Origin: Burkholderiales bacterium
Lineage (GTDB): Bacteria > Pseudomonadota > Gammaproteobacteria > Burkholderiales > Burkholderiaceae_C
DNA length: 44,212 bases
NCBI GenBank assembly: GCA_016703325.1
Contig: JADJCH010000044.1
Span: forward strand, 1 to 44,212
Direction: 5' to 3'
The notes under the pieces are model-generated. The model had not been told where the DNA came from. It made no database searches and worked only from the letters and a program-made list of their open reading frames with translations. Of the stretch, positions 29,166 to 38,835 are shown piece after piece. The translations under genes were made by a program, and so were the position numbers. Positions within the stretch are counted from its first letter, which is position 1. Each line of letters starts with the position of its first letter.

Positions 29166-30986
29166 TCAGCCGGGCACCCGGGCCGAACCTTCCCGCAGCT
29201 GCAGGGCCAGCAGCATCTGGTTGCGCAGGCCCTTGACCAGGCCGAGTTCGCGTTCGGTCACCTGCAGGGCCAGGGCAGCGTCCGGATGGTCCGCGTAGAC
29301 CATGCCGATCACCTGGCCGGCGCGCTGCATGGGCAGGAGCAGGAAGCTGCGAGATCGAACCTGCTGCTGAAACCAGCCCGGCAGGCGCTGTGCGATGAGC
29401 GGATCGTGGGTGTCGGAGATCAGGGTGTCCACCCCTTTCAGGCAGAGCAGGCCGAACAGGTCCGACGGCGGCTGCAGCGGCACGTTGAAGGCCGAAGCCA
29501 TGCGGCGCGACGTGGCGTCGAGCCCGAAGCGACCGACCAGCGCGCCGCCCGGCGCCGGGGACTTCAGGCACAGCACCACCCGGTGCAGCTGCAGCGCCTG
29601 GGCCAGCACCTGCATGAAATCCTGCGTCAGGTCGGCCAGCGACCGGTCCGACAGCAGTGCCAGGCTGAGGCTTTCGATGCCACTGGACAGCAGGGCCAGG
29701 CGTTTTGGATCGTCGGCCTTGGGCGCGCGTGGTGCAGCCGCCGGCCGTGCAGGCGCTGCGGCCGTCGCTTTGAGGGCCGCCGCGGGCTGTGGCCGGGTGG
29801 CCGGTTTGGGCTGCTGAACCACCGGTTTGGCCGAGGCCTGTGTCCGACCGCCTGATGCGGGTTTGGCGGGTGTGCCCAAGGTCTGCGACAGCAGTTCCGG
29901 GCGCGGCAGGTTCATGACCGGCGCCAGCTCGGTCCACTCGGCCAGGCTGCGCTCGACCATGCCCTGCAGTTTCTCAGGCTCCTGACCCAGGCCCAGACCG
30001 AAGCCCCAATCGGCCAGGAAACGCTGCAAACGCGCCTCGCGTTCCTGCGGCGGGCAGCCGAACAGGTCGCGCGCGAGGCGGTTGGCGGCGGTGGCCACGC
30101 CCCGCAGGTGTTCGTGAGCAGGGATGTGCTCTTCCTCGCCCGGGGTGGGCAGAGGCCGCAGGGCCCGCGCCAGGCTTTCCGGCCAGCCCCAGAGCTGGGC
30201 GATCTCGCTGCCCAGGTCCTGGTACCCCACGCCCAACACGTCGCGGGAGACGCGCTCCACCGTCTGCGGGTCGGCACGCAGGGCGCTGCTTGCGGCGAAG
30301 GGCAGCGCCTGCCCATCGGCATCCAGCGCCTGCAGCTGCGCATCCACTTCCCGGGCCTCGTCGGCCAGGTGCAGCCAGGCCAGCATCGAACCGAGGTTCT
30401 GGAACATCGCGGCGATGTAGGCGCTCTCCTGCAGCTTGCGGGCGGGGCAGAACTCGTTGGCGATCAGCGCGGCCAGCAGGTTGCAGGCGAACTCCTCGCG
30501 CACCCGGGCACCGTCGGCCCCCTTGGGCAGACGCTCGAACATGACCAGTGAAGCCGCCATCATGCCGATGGCCTGGAAGCCCATCAGCGCAATCGCGCGG
30601 GTGATGGTGGTGATCTGCCCGCCGCCCACCGAGCTGTAGTAGGCGGTGTTGATCAGCCGCAGCAGCTTGTGGGTGAGTGCGGTGTCGGTGAGCACCTCGT
30701 CGCTGAGGGCACGCAGGTGCGCGACGTCCGAGCGGGCCACCTTCTGGATGCCGCGGATCGATTCGCGCAGGGCAGGGAAGTCGGCATGCCGTTCCAGGCG
30801 CTGCACGATCTGCTCGATGCGTGCGGCCCGCCGCGCCGCAGCCTCCTCCTCCGGACTGGGTGGGGCCGGCGTGTCGTCCGACGGATCGATCGGGGCTTCG
30901 GCGCTGCTGGATGGGCCCGTCGGCGGCAGGGCCGACGGGTCAAGGGAGTCGGCGTCGAAGGGTGCGGCAGGCAGTGTGGCGGGCAT
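29166..30986 (-). CDS. HDOD domain signalling protein
   Basis: 606 residues. A Pro/Ser/Asp-rich tail (1-50) precedes an HDOD domain (about 55-270) with LPALRESIRGIQKVARSD-like spacing, DTALTHKLLRLINTAYYSS, ITRAIALMGFQAI and SAYIAAMFQNLGSMLAW. HDOD is a catalytically silent relative of HD phosphohydrolases used in signalling. After an Ala/Lys-rich linker (about 375-430) comes a GAF-like C-terminal part (ALQLHRVVLCLKS..., DPLIAQRLPGWFQQQV, SFLLLPMQRAGQVIGMVYAD). No catalytic HD pair is visible. Possible partners are the cyclic-di-GMP proteins nearby, but nothing in the sequence proves this. The N-terminal ATG at 30986 is accepted because no later Met precedes the domain. Confidence 0.85.
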   Translation of the reverse strand: MPATLPAAPFDADSLDPSALPPTGPSSSAEAPIDPSDDTPAPPSPEEEAAARRAARIEQIVQRLERHADFPALRESIRGIQKVARSDVAHLRALSDEVLTDTALTHKLLRLINTAYYSSVGGGQITTITRAIALMGFQAIGMMAASLVMFERLPKGADGARVREEFACNLLAALIANEFCPARKLQESAYIAAMFQNLGSMLAWLHLADEAREVDAQLQALDADGQALPFAASSALRADPQTVERVSRDVLGVGYQDLGSEIAQLWGWPESLARALRPLPTPGEEEHIPAHEHLRGVATAANRLARDLFGCPPQEREARLQRFLADWGFGLGLGQEPEKLQGMVERSLAEWTELAPVMNLPRPELLSQTLGTPAKPASGGRTQASAKPVVQQPKPATRPQPAAALKATAAAPARPAAAPRAPKADDPKRLALLSSGIESLSLALLSDRSLADLTQDFMQVLAQALQLHRVVLCLKSPAPGGALVGRFGLDATSRRMASAFNVPLQPPSDLFGLLCLKGVDTLISDTHDPLIAQRLPGWFQQQVRSRSFLLLPMQRAGQVIGMVYADHPDAALALQVTERELGLVKGLRNQMLLALQLREGSARVPG

Positions 30987-31112
30987 CCCGGGGCCATCGG
31001 GCCGGTGGAGATCGGCCTTGAGCCGGCCCGCCCAGGGTGTCCAGAGGGGCGTGATGTCGTTAACGCATCTTCACGCGGTGCGTCGCGCCGCCATCGAAGT
31101 GTTCCGTGTGGA

Positions 31113-32171
31113 TCAGCGCCGCGATGGGGTGGCAGCCTGGCGCAAGGCCCGCGCGCACTCGGGCACCAGTGCCGGGCCGCGGTAAATCAGCCCGGTGTAG
31201 ACCTGCACCAGGTCGGCACCGGCGGCGAGTTTGGCCTGGGCCTCTGCCCCGCTCAATACACCGCCCACACCGATGATCGGGAACCCCGCTCCCAGCTCGC
31301 TGCGCAGTGCCCGGATCACCCGGTTGCTGGCCTCCAGCACTGGCGCACCGGAGAGACCACCGGCCTCCTCGGCATGCGGCAGGCCCTTCACGGCAGCCCG
31401 TTCGATGGTGGTGTTGGTGGCAATCACGCCGTCCATGCGCTGGGCCTTCAGCGTGGCGGCGATGACCTGAATCTGCCGCTCGTCCAGGTCCGGCGCGATC
31501 TTCAGGAACATCGGCACGTCCCGGCCATGTTCCTCGGCCAGCTCGACGCGGCGCTGGCGCAGGGCGCCGAGCAGGCCGTCCAGCGCTTCATCGCTCTGCA
31601 GCGCGCGCAGGTTCTTCGTGTTGGGGCTGGAGATGTTGACGGTGACATAGTCGGCGTGCGGGTAGACGCCGGCCAGGCCGATCAGGTAGTCGTCCACCGC
31701 CCGTTCGATCGGCGTGGCGGCGTTCTTGCCGATGTTCAGCCCCAGGATGCCGCCGGCGCGACGGAAGCTGCGTGCGCGCTGCACGTTGGCCAGGAAGGAC
31801 TCCAACCCCTCGTTGTTGAAGCCCAGGCGGTTGATCAGCGCGCGGGCGTCGGGCAGGCGGAACATGCGCGGCTTGGGGTTGCCGGGCTGGCCCAGCGGGG
31901 TGACCGTGCCGACCTCGATGAAGCCGAAGCCCATCGCGCCCAGCCCGTCGATGCAGCGGCCGTTCTTGTCCAGCCCGGCGGCCAGCCCGATGCGGTTGGG
32001 AAAACGCAGTCCGGCCACGGTGACCGCATCGTCCACCCGGGTCTGCGACCACAGGCACTGCAGCGGCCCGTTCTGGAAGCGGGCGATGCTCTCCAGGGTG
32101 AGCTCGTGGGCGGCTTCGGGGTCCATCCCGAAGAGGAAAGGGCGGGTGAGGGCGTAGGGGACGAAGGCCAT
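31113..32171 (-). CDS. pyrD: dihydroorotate dehydrogenase (quinone), class 2
   Basis: 352 residues. Oxidises dihydroorotate to orotate in pyrimidine synthesis, passing electrons to quinone at the inner membrane. The class 2 N-terminal extension (PYALTRPFLFGMDPEAAHELTLESIARF) is followed by GLAAGLDKNGRCIDGLGAMGFGFIEVGTVTP, NRLGFNNEG, YVTVNISSPNTKNLRALQ with the catalytic Ser region, KIAPDL, ATNTTI and the FMN-phosphate loop PIIGVGGVLSG. It is complete. It is divergent from rpiA with about 120 bases between them. Confidence 0.97.
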   Translation of the reverse strand: MAFVPYALTRPFLFGMDPEAAHELTLESIARFQNGPLQCLWSQTRVDDAVTVAGLRFPNRIGLAAGLDKNGRCIDGLGAMGFGFIEVGTVTPLGQPGNPKPRMFRLPDARALINRLGFNNEGLESFLANVQRARSFRRAGGILGLNIGKNAATPIERAVDDYLIGLAGVYPHADYVTVNISSPNTKNLRALQSDEALDGLLGALRQRRVELAEEHGRDVPMFLKIAPDLDERQIQVIAATLKAQRMDGVIATNTTIERAAVKGLPHAEEAGGLSGAPVLEASNRVIRALRSELGAGFPIIGVGGVLSGAEAQAKLAAGADLVQVYTGLIYRGPALVPECARALRQAATPSRR

Positions 32172-32292
32172 AATTCACGGATTGTCCCCGATGGCCTGTT
32201 GCGGCCCGGGGACGCATGTTGGCGACGCTCCTGAACGCTCGCCCCGGGCGGCGGCACCGCTCCACACTCTCCCTTCCTCTTTCCCCATCCTC

Positions 32293-32955
32293 ATGACACA
32301 AGACGAACTCAAGGCCCTGGTCGGTCGAGCGGCGCTGGCCCAGGTGAAACCCGGCACCGTGGTGGGCGTGGGCACAGGCTCCACCGTCAACCACTTCATC
32401 GACGCGCTGGCGACGATGAAGGCCGATCTGCTGGGCGCCGTGTCCAGCTCTGTGGCCAGCAGCGAGCGGCTGCGTGCCCATGGCATCCGCGTGCTGGAGG
32501 CCGCGGAGGTGGAATCGCTGCCCGTCTATGTGGACGGCGCCGACGAGATCGATCCCCAGGGTCACATGATCAAGGGCGGCGGTGCGGCGCTGACGCGCGA
32601 GAAGATCGTTGCGGACCTGGCCGAGCGTTTTGTCTGCATCGCCGATGCAAGCAAACAGGTGCCGGTGCTGGGGGCCTACCCGTTGCCTGTGGAGGTGATC
32701 CCGATGGCAGCCGCCCAGGTGGCGCGCCGCTTCGCTGCGGCCTACGGCGGCACTGCCACGCTGCGCGCCGGTGTGGTGACCGACAACGGCAATGCCATCC
32801 TGGACGTGCGCGGCCTGCGCATCACCGACCCGCTGGCCATGGAGACCGAGGTCAACCAGTGGCCCGGTGTGGTGACAGTGGGCATCTTTGCCCGCCACCG
32901 TGCCAGCGTGTGCCTGCTGGGCACCGCGGACGGGGTGAAGGAACTCAACTTCTGA
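32293..32955 (+). CDS. rpiA: ribose-5-phosphate isomerase A
   Basis: 220 residues. Interconverts ribose 5-phosphate and ribulose 5-phosphate in the pentose phosphate pathway. The conserved motifs are complete: VGVGTGSTVNHFIDAL, DGADEID and KGGGAALTREKIVA, which contain the phosphate-binding loop and catalytic Asp/Lys residues. The start ATG at 32293 gives the usual family length; the frame continues upstream without similarity. It ends ten bases before the end of the convergent BPSS1780-type gene. Confidence 0.97.
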   Translation: MTQDELKALVGRAALAQVKPGTVVGVGTGSTVNHFIDALATMKADLLGAVSSSVASSERLRAHGIRVLEAAEVESLPVYVDGADEIDPQGHMIKGGGAALTREKIVADLAERFVCIADASKQVPVLGAYPLPVEVIPMAAAQVARRFAAAYGGTATLRAGVVTDNGNAILDVRGLRITDPLAMETEVNQWPGVVTVGIFARHRASVCLLGTADGVKELNF

Positions 32956-32965
32956 TCGAGAAGGT

Positions 32966-33790
32966 TCAGGCCGAGCCCGTGTCGGTGGGCGGGGCGTCTT
33001 CGCGGGTGCCCGCTGGTTCGCCGGAGAAGTCCAGGCAGCCGTGCACGCTGGCGTGCAGCGAGGCGTAGAAGGCCGCACTGAACAGCAGCGCGGCCGGCAT
33101 GGCGAAGAAGAAGGCGAACTGCGCCAGCCCCAGCAGCGCCAGGGTCGTGCCGAGCACGGCCGACAGCGCAAGGTCCACCCCCACCCAGGCCAGGCCGTAG
33201 ACGGTGAAGGCGCCGAGGTTGCGGAAACTCGCCAACGCACTGCCGAACAGCGCCTTGGCGACGCTGCCGCCTTCGCGCAGCAGGATCACCGGTGCGTGCC
33301 AGAACAGCAGCATCACCGGTGTCAGCAGGGCCAGCCGCAGCAGCATGCCGTACTGCAGGGCCTCGAAGGCCGCCAGGCGGGAGGCGTCGTCGGCTGCACC
33401 GTCGGTGACCACCAGCCGCCAGGCCTCGATCAGACCGGGGTCCAGCAGCTCTGCCAGGCCCAGCACCGCGGCGCCGGCCACTGCATGCAGGGCTCCCAAC
33501 TGAAGCATCGGCATGCGCCGGGCAGGAGCCAGGGCCACACCGAGGGTCCAGGGCGGTGGGCGCTTGCCCTGGCGCATTTGCTCCACCGCCTCCACCCAGC
33601 CGGCGCTCAGGGCCGGCAGCAGCAGCGCCACCAGCACCGGCCCGATCCAGGGCAGCGAGAGCAGCAGCCCCAGCCCGAAGAACATGAATCCCATCAGGCC
33701 GGACAGGGTCAGGGGCTGCTGCTTGACCAGCAGCAGCCCATCGCGGGTCCAGCCCCAGCCCGCCAGGGCGTTTGCCTGCTTCAGTCGCAT
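32966..33790 (-). CDS. BPSS1780-family membrane protein
   Basis: 274 residues with about six transmembrane helices. The start, GWGWTRDGLLLVKQQPLTLSG, and the later LPWIGPVLVALLLPALSAGWVEAVEQMRQGKRPPP are typical of a betaproteobacterial family named after Burkholderia BPSS1780. Its function is unknown. The helices carry many Ala, Leu and Gly; the C-terminal 25 residues are polar. It is 37 bases downstream of thrB on the same strand. Confidence 0.85.
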   Translation of the reverse strand: MRLKQANALAGWGWTRDGLLLVKQQPLTLSGLMGFMFFGLGLLLSLPWIGPVLVALLLPALSAGWVEAVEQMRQGKRPPPWTLGVALAPARRMPMLQLGALHAVAGAAVLGLAELLDPGLIEAWRLVVTDGAADDASRLAAFEALQYGMLLRLALLTPVMLLFWHAPVILLREGGSVAKALFGSALASFRNLGAFTVYGLAWVGVDLALSAVLGTTLALLGLAQFAFFFAMPAALLFSAAFYASLHASVHGCLDFSGEPAGTREDAPPTDTGSA

Positions 33791-33827
33791 CGAATCGGCG
33801 TTCCGTGGATCGAATCAACGGCCGCCG

Positions 33828-34823
33828 TCAGGCGGCCGCCTCGCGGCGCAGCCAGTGCCAGGGGTTGTTCACCCGCCCGCGCAGCACCCGCTCGAAATGG
33901 CTGGGGTCGTGGGCCTGGAGCATGCTGGCCTCGCGCGGCAGGTGAAAGTCCCACAGCCGCGACACCCAGAAACGCAGCGCCCCGGCACGCAGCAGCGCCG
34001 GCAGCAGGCGCATCTCATCGTGGGTGAGCGCACGCTCACCGTCGTAGGCGCTGAGGAAGGCTTCGGCGCGCTGCTCGTCCAGCCGGCCGCTGTCCAGGGC
34101 GATGCACCAGTCGTTCAGGCACACCGCGATGTCGAACAGCCAGGTGTCCACACCGGCAAAGTAGAAGTCGAAGAAGCCGGTGAGCTTCTCGTGGCCGGGC
34201 AGGCCGTCGAACATCACGTTGTCGCGGAACAGGTCCGCATGCACCGGCCCGCGCGGCAGCGCCTGGAAGCCGGCACTGGCGGCCAGATGCAGCTGGTAGG
34301 CCAGCTCGGCGTCGATCAGCTCGCGCTGCGCGCCGGTCAGGAAGGGGCGCACCACCGGGATGGTTTCTTCCCACCACGCCAGCCCGCGCAGGTTGGGCTG
34401 TTGGCGCGGGTAGTCGGCGCCGGCCAGGTGCATGCGTGCCAGCATGGCGCCGACCTGACGACAGTGGTGGTCCGACGGGGCCAGCTGGTGCCCGCCGGCG
34501 AGTTTGTCCACCACCGCAGCGGGCTTGCCGCAGACCGTGTGCAGGATCTCGCCGCCGGCGTCGGCCTGCGGGTCCGGCACCGGGATGCCGCGCCCCGCCA
34601 GGTGCTTCATCAGGTGCAGGTAGAAGGGCAGCTGCTCGGCGGTCAGGCGCTCGAACAAGGTGAGCACCCACTGACGGGTGCCACGGCCATCGTCGGCGTC
34701 CAGGAAGTAGTTGGTGTTTTCGATGCCGGAGGTGATGCCGCGCAGGGCAAGCACCTGGCCCAGGCCCAGGCGCGTGGCCAACGCCTGAGCCTCGGGCAGG
34801 GACACTTCAGTGAATACGGCCAT
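33828..34823 (-). CDS. thrB: homoserine kinase (ThrB, APH-fold type)
   Basis: 331 residues of the aminoglycoside-phosphotransferase fold, the type of homoserine kinase used by many Proteobacteria in place of the GHMP enzyme. It phosphorylates homoserine in threonine synthesis. Visible are GITSGIENTNYFLDADDG at the ATP loop, VLTLFERL, PRGPVHADLFRDNVMF with the catalytic Asp, FFDFYFAGVDTWLFDIAVCLNDWC (metal-binding Asp), and AYDGERAL. The ATG at 34823 begins the conserved MAVFTEVS; the longer frame is rejected. It follows the DUF2782-type gene after 22 bases. Confidence 0.95.
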   Translation of the reverse strand: MAVFTEVSLPEAQALATRLGLGQVLALRGITSGIENTNYFLDADDGRGTRQWVLTLFERLTAEQLPFYLHLMKHLAGRGIPVPDPQADAGGEILHTVCGKPAAVVDKLAGGHQLAPSDHHCRQVGAMLARMHLAGADYPRQQPNLRGLAWWEETIPVVRPFLTGAQRELIDAELAYQLHLAASAGFQALPRGPVHADLFRDNVMFDGLPGHEKLTGFFDFYFAGVDTWLFDIAVCLNDWCIALDSGRLDEQRAEAFLSAYDGERALTHDEMRLLPALLRAGALRFWVSRLWDFHLPREASMLQAHDPSHFERVLRGRVNNPWHWLRREAAA

Positions 34824-34845
34824 GGGTCGGGAGCCAGAAAGGAAA

Positions 34846-35337
34846 TCAGAAACTGAGCAGGGGCCAGACGCGCTGGCCCGCGGCGCCACGGCCGCCCTGG
34901 GCGCCGGAGCTGATGTCACGTCCACCGGTGGCGGGCAGGATCTCGTAGGCTGCGCCGCCCCGGGGCTGGACCTGGATGCGGCGAACCTCCCCACGCTCGT
35001 GCAGTTCCTCGATGCGGGTGAAGCGGTCCTCGATCACCACCGCCTGGGGTGAGCTGGCCGCGCCGGCGCTGGGTCCTGCAGCGGCGGTCGTGGCTGCGGT
35101 CGGACGGATGGTCGTCACTCTGCGAGCCGGGTCGCTGCTGGAGGCACCTGCACCTGCACCTGCACCTGCGGTGGGCGCGTTCGCCTGCTGCGGCGCCGGT
35201 AGGGCCTGCAGCCCACCCAGGTCGGGAGGCGGGGGAGCGGCAGGGCCCGCAGCCTGGACAGACCCGCCCGCAGCCGCCGATGCGCACAACGCAATCAGCC
35301 CGGCACGCAGCAGGGGCAGGAGGGGGAAAGAGGGCAT
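34846..35337 (-). CDS. DUF2782-type small exported protein
   Basis: 163 residues. A hydrophobic N-terminal signal (about 8-26, ending VQA-AG) leads into a Pro/Ala/Gly linker that includes an AG repeat. A compact C-terminal domain has VVIEDRFTRIEELHERGEVRRIQVQPRGGAAYEILPATGGRD, the DUF2782 pattern. Its function is unknown. The position between thrB and polA is the usual one in Burkholderiales. It is divergent from polA. Confidence 0.8.
   Translation of the reverse strand: MPSFPLLPLLRAGLIALCASAAAGGSVQAAGPAAPPPPDLGGLQALPAPQQANAPTAGAGAGAGASSSDPARRVTTIRPTAATTAAAGPSAGAASSPQAVVIEDRFTRIEELHERGEVRRIQVQPRGGAAYEILPATGGRDISSGAQGGRGAAGQRVWPLLSF
35145..35169. repeat. 6-bp tandem repeat inside the DUF2782-type gene
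   Basis: Four perfect copies of CACCTG and one extra base, coding on the minus strand for alternating Ala-Gly in the linker. It is in frame. Confidence 0.85.
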
Positions 35338-35426
35338 GCCGGGATTGTAGGTGGCGCACCGTGCCAGCCCCCTGACGCCCGGCGCTGCGGCAGGATCCAC
35401 CGCAGGCTTGCACCACAATCGACGCC

Positions 35427-38300
35427 ATGAACAGCAGCCTGCCCGAACCGAGTGCCGACGTGGACGCCAACGCCAACGCCCCTTCCAGTCGTGCGCCGGC
35501 CGACCGCCCGATCCTGTTGCTGGTGGACGGCTCCAGCTACCTCTACCGTGCCTACCACGGCATGCCGGACCTGCGCGGCCCGGCGGGTGAGCCCACGGGG
35601 GCCATCCACGGCATCGTGGCCATGTTGCAGCAGCTGCGCCAGCAGTTTGCCGCGGAGCACGCCGCCTGCATCTTCGACGCCTCCGGCCCCACCTTCCGCG
35701 ACGAGTGGTACCCGGAATACAAGGCCCAGCGCGCGCCGATGCCTGAGGACCTGCGCGCGCAGATCGCGCCGATCCACCGGGTGGTGCGACTGCTCGGCTG
35801 GCCGGTGATCGAGGTGCCGGGTATCGAGGCGGACGACGCCATCGGCACGCTGGCACGCAGCGCCGAGGCCAGCGGTCACCGGGTGGTGATCTCCACCGGC
35901 GACAAGGACCTGGCCCAGCTGGTCACCGAGCACACCACGCTGATCAACACCATGAGCCGGGAGTCGCTGGACGTGGCCGGCGTCACCGCCAAGTTCGGCG
36001 TGCCGCCCGATCGCATCGTCGACTACCTGACGCTGATGGGTGATGCGGTGGACAACGTGCCCGGCGTCGAGAAGGTGGGTCCCAAGACGGCGGCCAAGTG
36101 GATCGGCGAACACGGTTCGCTGGACGGGGTGATCGCCGCTTCGGCTTCCATCAAAGGCGTGGCGGGCGAGAACCTGCGCAAGGCACTGGACTGGCTGCCC
36201 ACCGGCCGGCGCCTGGTGACGGTGAAGACGGACTGCGACCTCACCGGCCACGTGCCCGGCTGGCCGGCCCTGGAGGCGCTGGCGCTCCATGGGGGCGACC
36301 CTGCGGCGCTGCTGGCCTTCTATGCCGAGCACGGCTTCAAGACCTGGAAGCGGGATCTGGAGGGTCGGTTGGGCGGGACGGCAGCGCCAGCCGAGCCGAC
36401 TTCGGTGGGCCGGTCGGTTGAAGCGGCCGGCGGGGCTGCACCCCAGTCTGCCGAATCGACCGAATCGACTGTTGCGCCCGCGGCCGACCTGTCTCTGCGC
36501 TACGAGACGGTGCTCACCGAGGCCCAGCTGGACACCTGGCTGGAGCGCATCCGCAGCGCGGAGCTGACCGCGCTGGACACCGAGACCGATTCGCTGGACG
36601 CGATGCGCGCGCGCATCGTCGGCATCAGCGTCGCGGTGCAGCCGGGCGAGGGGGCCTACATCCCGGTGGGCCACGACTACCCCGGCGCGCCGGACCAGTT
36701 GCCGCTGGAGACGGTGCTGCAGCGGCTGCGGCCCTGGCTGGAGGACGCCAGTGCCGCCAAGCTCGGCCAGAACATCAAGTACGACACACACGTCTTTGCC
36801 AACCACGGCATCGCGGTGCGCGGCTATGCCCAGGACACGATGCTGGAGAGCTACATCCTGGAGGCGCACAAGCCCCACGGGCTGGCCAGCCTGGCAGAGC
36901 GTCACCTGGGCCGCCGCGGGCTGGACTACGAGGAGCTGTGCGGCAAGGGCGCCGGCCAGATCCCGTTCAGCCATGTGGACATCGAACGCGCCACCCGCTA
37001 TTCCGGCGAGGACAGCGAGATGGCGCTGCAGCTGCACCAGCAGGTGTTCGGCCCACTGCTGGCGGCCGAGCCTCGGCTCAATGAGGTCTACCAGCGCATC
37101 GAGCTGCCCACCGCCGCGGTGCTGGCGCGCATCGAGCGCCATGGCGTGCTGGTGGATGCCGGCGTCCTGGCGCGGCAGAGCCAGCAGCTCGCCCAACGCA
37201 TGATGGAGCTGGAGCGCGAGGCCTACGACATCGCCGGCCAGCCCTTCAACATGGGCAGCCCCAAACAGATCGGCGAGATCCTGTTCACCAAGCTCGGCCT
37301 GCCGGTAAAGAAGAAGACCGCCACCGGCGCGCCCAGCACCGACGAGGAGGTGCTGGCCGAGCTGGCGGCCGACTACCCGCTGCCCGCGCGCATCCTGGAA
37401 CACCGCAGCCTGGCCAAACTCAAGGGCACCTACACCGACAAGCTGCCGCAGATGGTCAACCCCGCCACCGGCCGGGTGCACACCAACTACGCCCAGGCGG
37501 TGGCCATCACCGGCCGGCTGTCCAGCAACGAGCCCAACCTGCAGAACATCCCCATCCGCACGGCCGAGGGCCGGCGGGTGCGCGAGGCCTTCGTGGCGCC
37601 GCCGGGACACCGGCTGGTCAGTGCGGACTACTCCCAGATCGAGCTGCGGCTGATGGCGCACATCTCCGGCGACGCCAACCTGCTGCAGGCCTTTGCCGAG
37701 GGGCAGGACGTGCACCGCGCCACCGCGTCGGAGGTCTTCGGCGTGCCGCTGGTCGAGGTCAGCGGCGAGCAGCGCCGCTACGCCAAGACCATCAACTTCG
37801 GCCTGATCTACGGCATGGGCGCCTTCGGTCTGGCGGCCAGCCTGGGTATCGAGCAGAAGGCGGCGCGCGACTACATCGACCGCTACTTCGCCCGCTACCC
37901 GGACGTGAAGCGCTACATGGACGAGACCAAGGTAACGGCTGCGCAGCTCGGCTACGTCGAAACCCTGTTCGGCCGGCGCATCGTGCTGCCGGAGATCAAG
38001 GGCGGCAACGGCCCGCGCCGCGCCGCGGCCGAGCGCCAGGCCATCAACGCGCCGATGCAGGGCACCGCGGCCGACCTGATCAAACTCGCGATGCTGGCAG
38101 TGCAGAAGGCCCTGGACGACGAAGGCCGTGCCAGCCGCATGATCCTGCAGGTGCACGACGAACTGGTGCTGGAGGTGCCCGAGGCCGAACTCGACTGGGC
38201 CCGCGAGGCACTGCCGCGGCTGATGGCCGGCGTGGCGGACCTGAAGGTGCCGCTGGTGGCCGAAGTTGGCGTGGGGGCCAACTGGGAGGAAGCGCATTGA
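35427..38300 (+). CDS. polA: DNA polymerase I
   Basis: 957 residues, with all three activities apparently intact. The 5'-3' exonuclease (1-300) has LLLVDGSSYLYRAYH and GIEADDAIGTLA. The 3'-5' exonuclease has ExoI ALDTETDSL, ExoII GQNIKYDTHV and ExoIII YSGED, so proofreading should work. The polymerase part has TGRLSSNEPNLQNIPIRT, motif A SADYSQIELRLMAH, the O-helix motif B RRYAKTINFGLIYGMG, and motif C QVHDELVLEV. A variable Ala/Ser linker lies at about 320-350. It is slightly longer than the E. coli enzyme (928). Used in Okazaki-fragment processing and repair. Its stop overlaps the TTG start of the next gene. Confidence 0.98.
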   Translation: MNSSLPEPSADVDANANAPSSRAPADRPILLLVDGSSYLYRAYHGMPDLRGPAGEPTGAIHGIVAMLQQLRQQFAAEHAACIFDASGPTFRDEWYPEYKAQRAPMPEDLRAQIAPIHRVVRLLGWPVIEVPGIEADDAIGTLARSAEASGHRVVISTGDKDLAQLVTEHTTLINTMSRESLDVAGVTAKFGVPPDRIVDYLTLMGDAVDNVPGVEKVGPKTAAKWIGEHGSLDGVIAASASIKGVAGENLRKALDWLPTGRRLVTVKTDCDLTGHVPGWPALEALALHGGDPAALLAFYAEHGFKTWKRDLEGRLGGTAAPAEPTSVGRSVEAAGGAAPQSAESTESTVAPAADLSLRYETVLTEAQLDTWLERIRSAELTALDTETDSLDAMRARIVGISVAVQPGEGAYIPVGHDYPGAPDQLPLETVLQRLRPWLEDASAAKLGQNIKYDTHVFANHGIAVRGYAQDTMLESYILEAHKPHGLASLAERHLGRRGLDYEELCGKGAGQIPFSHVDIERATRYSGEDSEMALQLHQQVFGPLLAAEPRLNEVYQRIELPTAAVLARIERHGVLVDAGVLARQSQQLAQRMMELEREAYDIAGQPFNMGSPKQIGEILFTKLGLPVKKKTATGAPSTDEEVLAELAADYPLPARILEHRSLAKLKGTYTDKLPQMVNPATGRVHTNYAQAVAITGRLSSNEPNLQNIPIRTAEGRRVREAFVAPPGHRLVSADYSQIELRLMAHISGDANLLQAFAEGQDVHRATASEVFGVPLVEVSGEQRRYAKTINFGLIYGMGAFGLAASLGIEQKAARDYIDRYFARYPDVKRYMDETKVTAAQLGYVETLFGRRIVLPEIKGGNGPRRAAAERQAINAPMQGTAADLIKLAMLAVQKALDDEGRASRMILQVHDELVLEVPEAELDWAREALPRLMAGVADLKVPLVAEVGVGANWEEAH

Positions 38301-38833
38301 GCCCCGAGATGACCTCCGAGCCGCCCACCGCCGGGGCGCAGCACGAACCGCGGCTGGACCGGCTGCTGCGGGAACTGGTCGAGCGTCGGCCCATCGCGGC
38401 CCTGGCCTGCCTGGACGAGCAGGGGGCGCCGGCGGTGTCGATGGTGTCGTACGCGATCGATCCGGCCACGGCCGACCTGCTGATCCATGTCAGCGCATTG
38501 GCGGCGCACACCCGCCAGATGGCGGCGGACGGTCGAGTCGGGCTGATGGTGTTGGGCGCCGACGGTGAGGCGGAGTCGCCCCAGGCTTTGCCGCGCGTTT
38601 CGCTGGGGGCCCAGGCGAGCTTTGTCGAGCCGGGCGGAGAGGAGACCGCACACTGCCAACGGATCTACCTGGCCCGCCACCCGCAGGCGGAGCGGATGAC
38701 GCAGCTGCCGGATTTCTGCTTCGTGCGGCTGCAGGTGCAGTCGGTGCGGCAGGTGCAGGGCTTTGGTGCTGCACGGTCGGTGGAGGCTGTGCGCTGGCGC
38801 GAGCTGTTCACCCGGTTGCCGGGCGCCTCCTGA
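38297..38833 (+). CDS. HugZ-like FMN-binding (pyridoxamine 5'-phosphate oxidase fold) protein
   Basis: 178 residues. The split-barrel flavin fold appears in IAALACLDEQGAPAVSMVSYAID, LLIHVSALAAHTRQMAADGRVGLMV and a C-terminal VQGFGAARSVEA, which resembles the haem/FMN contact segment of HugZ. HugZ proteins degrade haem; whether this one does is open. The start is TTG at 38297: a GGAGG lies at 38285-38289, seven bases before it, and the TTG overlaps the polA stop (TTGA). The ATG at 38309 is 19 bases from that site and is less likely. Confidence 0.82.
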   Translation: MSPEMTSEPPTAGAQHEPRLDRLLRELVERRPIAALACLDEQGAPAVSMVSYAIDPATADLLIHVSALAAHTRQMAADGRVGLMVLGADGEAESPQALPRVSLGAQASFVEPGGEETAHCQRIYLARHPQAERMTQLPDFCFVRLQVQSVRQVQGFGAARSVEAVRWRELFTRLPGAS

Positions 38834-38835
38834 TC

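Noticed and set aside
35295..38297. 1000-codon minus-strand frame over polA
   Set aside because: Antisense shadow of polA with His/Arg/Gly-rich low-complexity content.
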